5,280 nt of DNA, taken from assembly GCA_030628445.1 (NCBI GenBank), contig DAOVQV010000126.1, positions 1-5,280 of the forward strand. The letters are read 5' to 3'. Below the pieces are notes generated by a model that was not told where the DNA came from, searched no databases, and saw only the letters and a program-made list of their open reading frames with translations. The first letter of the stretch is position 1. Each line of letters opens with the position of its first letter. A program made the position numbers and the translations under genes. Positions 1 through 3,873 of this stretch are shown here, piece by piece. This DNA comes from Phycisphaerae bacterium. GTDB lineage: Bacteria > Planctomycetota > Phycisphaerae > SM23-33.

Positions 1-30
1 TGCCCGTTCAAGTTGCGGTCTGTTCGGGCA
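1..30 (+). repeat. Short inverted repeat in the leader of gene 1
   Basis: TGCCCG at 1-6 is the exact reverse complement of CGGGCA at 25-30, leaving an 18-nt loop. It lies 12 nt upstream of the ribosome binding site of the first gene and may be a leader hairpin or a binding site. The left arm begins at the first base of the window, so the true repeat could be longer. A 6-bp stem with a large loop can easily arise by chance. Confidence 0.3.
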
Positions 31-54
31 TAAGAATCGCAGGGAGGTGCAACA

Positions 55-696
55 ATGAACAGCAAGCAGTTGAGAAAGGCATTAGTTGGTATCGTGGGGC
101 TGTTAGCACTTGTCACGGCCGCACAGGCGACACTGACGTACAGCCAGGCCGGTGCGCCGACCGATCCTGATGGTCCGGGTGCCCCACTGGTCCCGTGCAC
201 GACTTGGGATGCGGTTCTGACGGAAAGCACCACCGGCATCTGGCCCGTCGGTATCGACGTTATGATCGGTGACGGTGTTACATACATCCACCAGGTGCCA
301 GACCCGTTTGGCATGCCCATCATCTTTGCCGGCGGCGTGTATCCCCCAGGTGTGACTCCCGACCAGGACTCGCACTTCCCGTACCGCGACTCCGGTCCAA
401 GCCAAGAAGTTGTCGCTAGTCCGGGCAATGCTGAGAGCACAACGTTCATGAGCGGTGACTATGCGTTCCTTGGCGGAACGGCAAACCCCCTGGCCGGCCC
501 GATCTTTCACTTCGTGCAGCTCGTCATTCCGGTCGGGACTCAGGTACCGTTCTCAGCAACCGTGGTTGAGTACGACCCGGCCACGAACACGTTCGCAGCT
601 ACGGTGAGCTTCAACGGCTGGATCGGCGTCCCCGAGCCCGCCACGCTGTCGCTGCTGGGCATCGGCGCCGTGGGCCTACTGCGCAGGAAGCGATAG
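55..696 (+). CDS. PEP-CTERM sorting-domain protein, paralogue of the 1384-2364 product
   Basis: Secreted protein of 213 residues. The ATG is set by a strong Shine-Dalgarno, GGAGGTG at 43-49. Residues 1-25 form a Sec signal peptide: basic start (K4, R7, K8), hydrophobic core, probable cleavage after AQA at 23-25. Residues 26 to about 190 are a mature domain I cannot assign to a named family. It contains W63-P-V-G, I71-GDGV and F166-SATVVEYDP, all of which recur in the product of gene 3. The C-terminus is a textbook exosortase signal: P193-E-P-A, a hydrophobic stretch of about 14 residues, then R210-R-K-R as the very last residues. By family knowledge such tails are recognised and cleaved by an exosortase and the protein ends up in the envelope or outside the cell. 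There is one Cys, C48, also present in gene 3. The gene ends in TAG, and the frame stays readable to a second TAG at 736, with detectable similarity to the tail of gene 2. The function of the mature domain is unknown. Confidence 0.92.
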   Translation: MNSKQLRKALVGIVGLLALVTAAQATLTYSQAGAPTDPDGPGAPLVPCTTWDAVLTESTTGIWPVGIDVMIGDGVTYIHQVPDPFGMPIIFAGGVYPPGVTPDQDSHFPYRDSGPSQEVVASPGNAESTTFMSGDYAFLGGTANPLAGPIFHFVQLVIPVGTQVPFSATVVEYDPATNTFAATVSFNGWIGVPEPATLSLLGIGAVGLLRRKR

Positions 697-816
697 AAAG
701 AAGCCTGGAAGAACACTCCCGCGGGAAAGCGGACATAGCAACACGAGTGCGAAATGAGAAACGTAGTTATCAGTATCGCCGCCGTGCTTGTAATGGCGGC
801 GCCGGCGGCCAGGGCC
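628..816 (+). repeat. Junction repeat, copy 1: sorting tail, spacer and next signal peptide
   Basis: This stretch aligns without gaps to 1258-1446, at a constant offset of 630 bp. The first 63 bp (628-690 against 1258-1320) differ at 6 positions, all synonymous third codon bases. The next 48 bp differ at 14, with AGCCTGGAAGAACACT identical in both copies. The 15-nt spacer after the aligned TAG matches at 10 of 15. The 21-codon signal peptides of genes 2 and 3 then align residue for residue with about 10 identities. Sequence outside this block, in the mature domains of the flanking genes, does not follow the same alignment. Confidence 0.75.
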
Positions 817-1368
817 GGCTGGTCCTACTCGTATTCGGACGATTTCAGCACGCAGAAGGCTATGGCGGACAGCTATAGCCATAGCAACTTGTGGCCCGGG
901 GGGATCGTACCGCCGCCACCAGAGCCGTATCTGTTCTACACTTCCGACGTCGTTCCGCCTGTCAATCCACCAGGCGCTTTGGGGTTCAGCACCGGCGGTG
1001 GCGAGCTGTACTATTCTTTTCCGGTCCCATCGGATCCGGGCGCCCCTGCGCAACTGACAGGGTCTCTGACTTTGAACATATACGACCTAGGCGCAGGGTA
1101 TGCGTATTTCAGTAAATCGCCGGACGGGACCAATTGGATTCTCCCAATGCCGCTGGGTTTTGGTCAACGAAGCATCCCCCTCGGCTCATCCTGGGGGACA
1201 TGTTACGTGGTGATCGGCGGATACGATATAGCCATTGATGATCTGCAGGCTGAGCTTGTCCCCGAGCCCGCGACGCTGTCGCTGCTGGGCATCGGTGCCG
1301 TGGGGCTGCTTCGAAGGAAGCTGCAGACAAGAGCCTGGAAGAACACTTCCGCATCGAAGCGGCTGTAG
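754..1368 (+). CDS. PEP-CTERM sorting-domain protein with a 15-residue C-terminal extension
   Basis: Secreted protein of 204 residues. Signal peptide 1-21, probable cleavage after ARA at 19-21. The mature part, about residues 22-168, begins with a Trp/Tyr/Ser-rich segment and DDFST, contains S122-PDGTNW-128, and ends its domain with I161-DDL. That ending is typical of beta-sandwich carbohydrate-binding or discoidin-like modules, so such a fold is my inference; no catalytic motif is seen. The sorting tail follows: P170-E-P-A, hydrophobic 175-186, R187-R-K. Its residues 169-189 are identical to those of gene 1. Unlike gene 1, translation continues for 15 residues (190-204, LQTRAWKNTSASKRL), because the codon aligned with the gene 1 stop is CAG (1324-1326) rather than TAG. 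Only a weak Shine-Dalgarno (CGAG near 744-747) precedes the ATG, so initiation may depend on coupling with upstream translation. It lies 57 bp after gene 1 and 15 bp before gene 3. Confidence 0.88.
   Translation: MRNVVISIAAVLVMAAPAARAGWSYSYSDDFSTQKAMADSYSHSNLWPGGIVPPPPEPYLFYTSDVVPPVNPPGALGFSTGGGELYYSFPVPSDPGAPAQLTGSLTLNIYDLGAGYAYFSKSPDGTNWILPMPLGFGQRSIPLGSSWGTCYVVIGGYDIAIDDLQAELVPEPATLSLLGIGAVGLLRRKLQTRAWKNTSASKRL
859..885 (+). repeat. Inverted repeat inside the coding region of gene 2
   Basis: GCTATGGC at 859-866 and GCCATAGC at 878-885 are exact reverse complements separated by 11 nt. The loop side overlaps a second self-complementary word, GCTATAGC at 872-879, so two alternative pairings exist. 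The segment encodes the AMADSYSHS part of the mature protein. It may simply reflect codon repetition (Ala, Ser, Tyr). Confidence 0.4.
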
Positions 1369-1446
1369 CAAAAGGAGAAAGAAGTGAAAACGGCACTGGT
1401 AACCATCGCGGTTGTGCTTGTGATCGCGGCGAGCACAGCGAAAGCA
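1258..1446 (+). repeat. Junction repeat, copy 2: sorting tail, spacer and next signal peptide
   Basis: Second copy of the block at 628-816, covering the PEP-CTERM tail of gene 2, the 15-bp spacer and the signal peptide of gene 3. There are no insertions or deletions relative to copy 1, although in copy 1 part of the same length is non-coding because gene 1 stops earlier. This is what a tandem duplication would leave if the mature domains had then been replaced or had diverged beyond recognition. Confidence 0.75.
1373..1377 (+). promoter_or_regulatory. Ribosome binding site deciding the GTG start of gene 3
   Basis: AGGAG lies 6 nt before the GTG at 1384. The GTG sits exactly where the ATG of gene 2 falls in the aligned junction repeat (15 nt after a TAG in both). 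It gives a signal peptide of the same 21-residue length, so the non-ATG start is well supported. Confidence 0.75.
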
Positions 1447-2364
1447 ACTTTGACCTTCAGCATCACCGGCGTGCCGGTCACGCCCGGTGGTACGTACGTT
1501 CCGGCGCCGCCACCCGGGTCCATGTGTTACCAGTTGATCTTCACGGAGGACAACGGGATGTGGCCTGTCGGATTCACGATCGAGATCGGTGACGGCGTCT
1601 CGCCGCTGAACCAGGTAAACCCGTTCGGGATGCCGACCATTTTTGCGGATAGCAATCCGGCGTTCCCCCCGGTAGGTGCGTTCGTCGACTGGGACACGCA
1701 GTTCCCGTACCTGTCCGTCACGGGCCCGAACCAGCAGGTCGTCGCCTCGCCGGCATGTGGTGAAAGCGGCACGCTGCTGTACGGCGACTTCGGCTTCCTG
1801 GGCGCCTGCAACAACCCCCTGGCCGGACCGAGCGTCGTGGTAGCCCAGATCGTTCTTCCACCCGGCGGCTCGTTTGCATTCTCAGCAACCGTCGTTGAGT
1901 ACGACCCGGGCACGAACACCTGGGACAAGACGGTCAACCTGAGCACCTGGCCCTTGGTCACGCCCTACCCGCCGGCAGCCGACGCTGACGGGCCGTACAC
2001 GATAGACGTCGGCGATCCGCTGTCGCTGGATGCCAGCGGCTCCTTCGACAATGACTTTGACATCACCTCCTACAAGTGGGATCTTGACGACGATGGAGTC
2101 TTCGAGACGAACGCCGGGGGCCAGGATGTGTTCGACGTGGACTACGCCTACCTGGAGTCGCTCGGGTTGGGCCTAGGAGGTTCCTATGACATCGCAGTTG
2201 AGGTGATGGATAGCTCGGGGTTGTGGGACACCGACGGGAGCACACTGACGATCATCCCCGAGCCCGCGACGATTGCGCTGCTGGTAGCCGGAGGCCTGGC
2301 GCTGCTTCGACAGCGCTCAGCACAAGTGCTTCGGCAGGAACCGCACGTGAGCAGGCAGTTATAG
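1384..2364 (+). CDS. PEP-CTERM protein with a PKD domain, paralogue of the 55-696 product
   Basis: Secreted protein of 326 residues starting at GTG. Signal peptide 1-21, cleavage probably after AKA at 19-21. Residues 22 to about 195 match gene 1 along their length: W60-PVG, I68-GDGV, NPFGMP, QQVVASP, NPLAGP and F166-SATVVEYDP. At DNA level 1879-1919 differs from 550-590 at only 2 of 41 bases. Residues 198-289 are a PKD-like beta-sandwich: the ADADGPYTIDVG opening, LDASGS, Y230-KWDLDDDG where canonical PKD has W-D-F-G-D-G, and a final strand before the tail. PKD domains usually act as spacers or binding modules in extracellular proteins. The sorting tail is P292-E-P-A, hydrophobic 297-308, R309-Q-R, then a 15-residue extension (312-326). 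Cysteines 125 and 142 have no counterpart in gene 1 and could form a disulfide. It is 15 bp after gene 2 and 48 bp before gene 4 in the same frame, separated from each by a single TAG. The role of the shared N-terminal domain is unknown. Confidence 0.9.
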   Translation: MKTALVTIAVVLVIAASTAKATLTFSITGVPVTPGGTYVPAPPPGSMCYQLIFTEDNGMWPVGFTIEIGDGVSPLNQVNPFGMPTIFADSNPAFPPVGAFVDWDTQFPYLSVTGPNQQVVASPACGESGTLLYGDFGFLGACNNPLAGPSVVVAQIVLPPGGSFAFSATVVEYDPGTNTWDKTVNLSTWPLVTPYPPAADADGPYTIDVGDPLSLDASGSFDNDFDITSYKWDLDDDGVFETNAGGQDVFDVDYAYLESLGLGLGGSYDIAVEVMDSSGLWDTDGSTLTIIPEPATIALLVAGGLALLRQRSAQVLRQEPHVSRQL

Positions 2365-2412
2365 GCATTTGGCCGCCTGACTGATACACTAGCAGTTAAA
2401 GAGAGGACAAAG

Positions 2413-3606
2413 ATGGTTAAGCTACGCGCCCTCTCGATGGTGGTGCTGGCCGCATTGGTGTGCACCGCTGAGGCCGAGCAGGTGAAGTTCTCGGTAACGG
2501 CTGACGGTTGGGACGAGCTGGCCCCCGTCTTACCCGAAATCAATCTGCGAGCCGGCGGGCCCGGAGATTTCATGGTCACACCCGGGGACATCTGTCCCTG
2601 TGCCGATGTGCGCGAGATATTCGACACGTCCCCCGGCTATGGGCCTTCCTTCCCGTGGTATCCCAATGTGGGCAATCACGAGATGCCGGGAGAAGGTGAT
2701 GAGTCATACTACGGCGAGAACATGGACTACCTGCGTCAGTACTACTGGGACCGAATGTCTGGGGCGGTGAACCCGGGTCCGCCGGGCTGCGTTGAGACCA
2801 CCTATTCTTTCGACGCCGGGCCGGTCCACATTGTCTGCATTAACGAGTATTGGAACGGGCAGACCGCGCCCGGTAGCGACGTAGCCGTGCCGTGGGGCGA
2901 CGTGGTTCCCCAGCTGCGCGCTTGGCTGGCGGACGATCTGGCGAACACGACCAAGAAGTGGAGGCTCGTCTTCGGCCACGAGCCGGCGTACCCGCAGCCA
3001 GACGAGTATTGGGGAGACGCTCGCCACGTGGGCGACTCGCTGGACCAAAACCCCGCCAACCGCGACGCTTTCTGGGACGTCCTCGAAGAATACCACGTCG
3101 GCGCCTACATATGCGGACACACGCATCGGTACAGCCACTATCAGCCGCTTGGCAGCGATGTCTGGCAGATCGACTGCGCCCAGGCACGAGGTACGGGCAA
3201 GTACGATACGTTTCTGATTATCGAGGCGGATGACGCGGATATTCGCTTCGACGTGTACCGCAGCTTGGACACCGGCCAGTTCTCCATGACCGACTCATGG
3301 AGCCTCTTCGCTATCCCTGGTGATGCCAGTGGGGATTGGATTGTCGATATCGTGGATCTGACAGCCTTGGCTGCTAACTGGTCGGCGGTCAGCCCGGGGG
3401 ACAAGACTTGGGATCAGGGGGATTTCAACAACGACCTGATCGTCGATATCGTAGACCTGACTGCGATGGCCGCCAACTGGACGCCCGTAGGCAGCCCTCC
3501 GCCTGTGCCTGAACCTGGCTTCGCACTATTGCTGTTGGCGGGTTTCCCCTGGCTCCTTCGACGGCGCTCAGGACAAGTCCTTCGATGGCGCTCGGGGACG
3601 CGGTGA
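2413..3606 (+). CDS. Secreted metallophosphoesterase with dockerin-like repeats and PEP-CTERM tail
   Basis: A 397-residue calcineurin-like phosphoesterase. The start is supported by AGAGGA at 2402-2407. Signal peptide 1-21, cleavage after AEA at 19-21. Metal-binding motifs in order: T29-A-D31 (first Asp), P57-G-D59, G87-N-H-E90, G188-H189-E, G235-H-T-H238. The classical D-x-H first motif reads D31-G-W33, so one usual ligand is missing; D31, D59, N88, H189, H236 and H238 remain. The family hydrolyses phosphomonoesters or diesters with a two-metal centre; the substrate cannot be told from sequence. Residues 303-323 and 336-356 are a duplicated calcium-loop/helix unit (D304, S306, D308, D312; D337, N339, D341, D345), dockerin type I-like and ending in AANW. 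After a Pro-rich linker come P366-E-P-G, hydrophobic 370-382 and R383-R-R, then an 8-codon unit repeated once, giving a second basic patch. Gene 4 closes the cluster with TGA. Alternative: a degenerate, binding-only enzyme, which I think less likely because five of six motif positions are intact. Confidence 0.9.
   Translation: MVKLRALSMVVLAALVCTAEAEQVKFSVTADGWDELAPVLPEINLRAGGPGDFMVTPGDICPCADVREIFDTSPGYGPSFPWYPNVGNHEMPGEGDESYYGENMDYLRQYYWDRMSGAVNPGPPGCVETTYSFDAGPVHIVCINEYWNGQTAPGSDVAVPWGDVVPQLRAWLADDLANTTKKWRLVFGHEPAYPQPDEYWGDARHVGDSLDQNPANRDAFWDVLEEYHVGAYICGHTHRYSHYQPLGSDVWQIDCAQARGTGKYDTFLIIEADDADIRFDVYRSLDTGQFSMTDSWSLFAIPGDASGDWIVDIVDLTALAANWSAVSPGDKTWDQGDFNNDLIVDIVDLTAMAANWTPVGSPPPVPEPGFALLLLAGFPWLLRRRSGQVLRWRSGTR
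3341..3480 (+). repeat. Internal duplication encoding the two dockerin-like repeats
   Basis: Two calcium-loop units are repeated at a spacing of 33 codons. The segments around 3337-3381 and 3436-3480 keep the word GTCGATATCGT and the protein pattern IVDIVDLTAxAANW. Differences between them are mostly at third positions. This is a common internal duplication in dockerin-type modules. Confidence 0.7.
3556..3603 (+). repeat. 24-bp tandem repeat at the 3' end of gene 4
   Basis: Unit 1 (3556-3579) and unit 2 (3580-3603) begin with CTTCGAYGGCGCTCRGG, matching at 15 of the first 17 positions, and then diverge. They encode LRRRSGQV and LRWRSGTR. Unit 1 is the normal basic end of the sorting tail, so the repeat doubles it. 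The tail of gene 3 (2305-2337) matches this region at 27 of 33 bases and shows the same LRxR...LRx layout. Confidence 0.65.
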
Positions 3607-3610
3607 CATT

Positions 3611-3622
3611 CCGCCGCGGCGG
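3611..3622. repeat. Perfect 12-bp GC palindrome just after gene 4
   Basis: CCGCCGCGGCGG is self-complementary with no spacer and starts 5 bp after the TGA of gene 4. Its right half could instead pair with CCGCCG at 3688-3693, in competition with the hairpin at 3632-3696. No T-run follows, so I do not call it an intrinsic terminator. Confidence 0.4.
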
Positions 3623-3631
3623 TGGTCTTCC

Positions 3632-3696
3632 TGACGGCGGGAGCGGTTACGTGCCTCAAGGCCCGGCGTCGCAGGGCGTAATCCCAGCCGCCGTCA
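3632..3696 (+). repeat. Long imperfect hairpin in the 3' region of gene 4
   Basis: TGACGGCGG at 3632-3640 pairs perfectly with CCGCCGTCA at 3688-3696 (9 bp). After a 4-by-4 internal loop a second stem follows: GGTTACG at 3645-3651 with CGTAATC at 3677-3683 (7 bp including one G-U). The 25-nt tip can form a small GCC-TCAA-GGC hairpin at 3653-3662. No T-run follows, so it could be a processing or stability element, an atypical terminator, or a dispersed repeat. Confidence 0.45.
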
Positions 3697-3710
3697 TAAC
3701 CTACGCAGGA

Positions 3711-3724
3711 CCCGCACCTGCGGG
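3711..3724 (+). repeat. Small GC hairpin upstream of the gene 5 promoter
   Basis: CCCGC at 3711-3715 and GCGGG at 3720-3724 pair around a 4-nt loop. It is followed by GTGAATAAG rather than a T-run, so a terminator role for the upstream cluster is possible but not shown. Confidence 0.3.
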
Positions 3725-3754
3725 GTGAATAAGCGGCGAATCGCTATTTAGCAA

Positions 3755-3783
3755 TTGACAAAACCCCTGTTTTGGCATATACT
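3755..3783 (+). promoter_or_regulatory. Sigma-70 type promoter for the glycoside hydrolase gene
   Basis: The -35 box TTGACA at 3755-3760 is a perfect consensus. The spacer is exactly 17 bp and the -10 box TATACT at 3778-3783 matches at 5 of 6 positions. Transcription should start near 3790, giving a leader of about 84 nt before the ATG at 3874. The area is locally AT-rich compared with its surroundings. It separates gene 5 from the upstream cluster as its own transcription unit. Confidence 0.72.
3759..3774. promoter_or_regulatory. Candidate operator between the -35 and -10 boxes
   Basis: CAAAAC at 3759-3764 and GTTTTG at 3769-3774 are exact inverted repeats around CCCT. The 16-bp site overlaps the last two bases of the -35 box and ends 3 bp before the -10 box, where a bound protein would block RNA polymerase. 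A dimeric repressor is an inference; the family of the regulator cannot be told. Confidence 0.4.
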
Positions 3784-3800
3784 TATGCTTCGTCTGTTCC

Positions 3801-3820
3801 GGCCGGATAGCTCGCCGGCC
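3801..3820 (+). repeat. Leader hairpin upstream of gene 5
   Basis: GGCCGG at 3801-3806 pairs with CCGGCC at 3815-3820 around an 8-nt loop, about 11 nt after the predicted transcription start. It may protect the 5' end of the mRNA or serve in regulation. It is too far from the ribosome binding site (3863-3867) to cover it directly. Confidence 0.4.
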
Positions 3821-3873
3821 TTCCAAGACATAGCGTGTCTGCCCATAAGACGTTCTACCAAGGGAGGAGTGGT

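Noticed and set aside
103..510. Several minus-strand frames of about 60-150 codons across genes 1-4
   Set aside because: They lack ribosome binding sites and recognisable domains, overlap well-supported secreted protein genes, and are Arg-rich as expected of antisense shadows.
2365..2412. Possible promoter between genes 3 and 4 (TTGGCC and GATACA-like words)
   Set aside because: The words are only about 7 bp apart, far from the needed 16-18 bp, and the short in-frame gap fits co-transcription.
3607..3681. In-frame continuation of gene 4 past its TGA, giving a hydrophobic then Arg-rich peptide that mimics a second sorting tail
   Set aside because: It has no PEP motif and no start of its own. 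Ala/Val/Leu/Arg composition is expected from this GC-rich palindromic DNA; read-through of TGA would be needed.
3632..3700. Integron attC-like recombination site
   Set aside because: The length and imperfect symmetry are suggestive, but the terminal core sequences (RYYYAAC and GTTRRRY) are not present at the stem ends on either strand, and there is no cassette layout or integrase.
3773..3790. Sigma-54-like TGGCA...TGCTT, tempting because some PEP-CTERM systems use the sigma-54 regulators PrsK/PrsR
   Set aside because: The distance between the GG and GC elements is one base longer than the strict sigma-54 spacing, and the overlapping sigma-70 promoter is a far better match.
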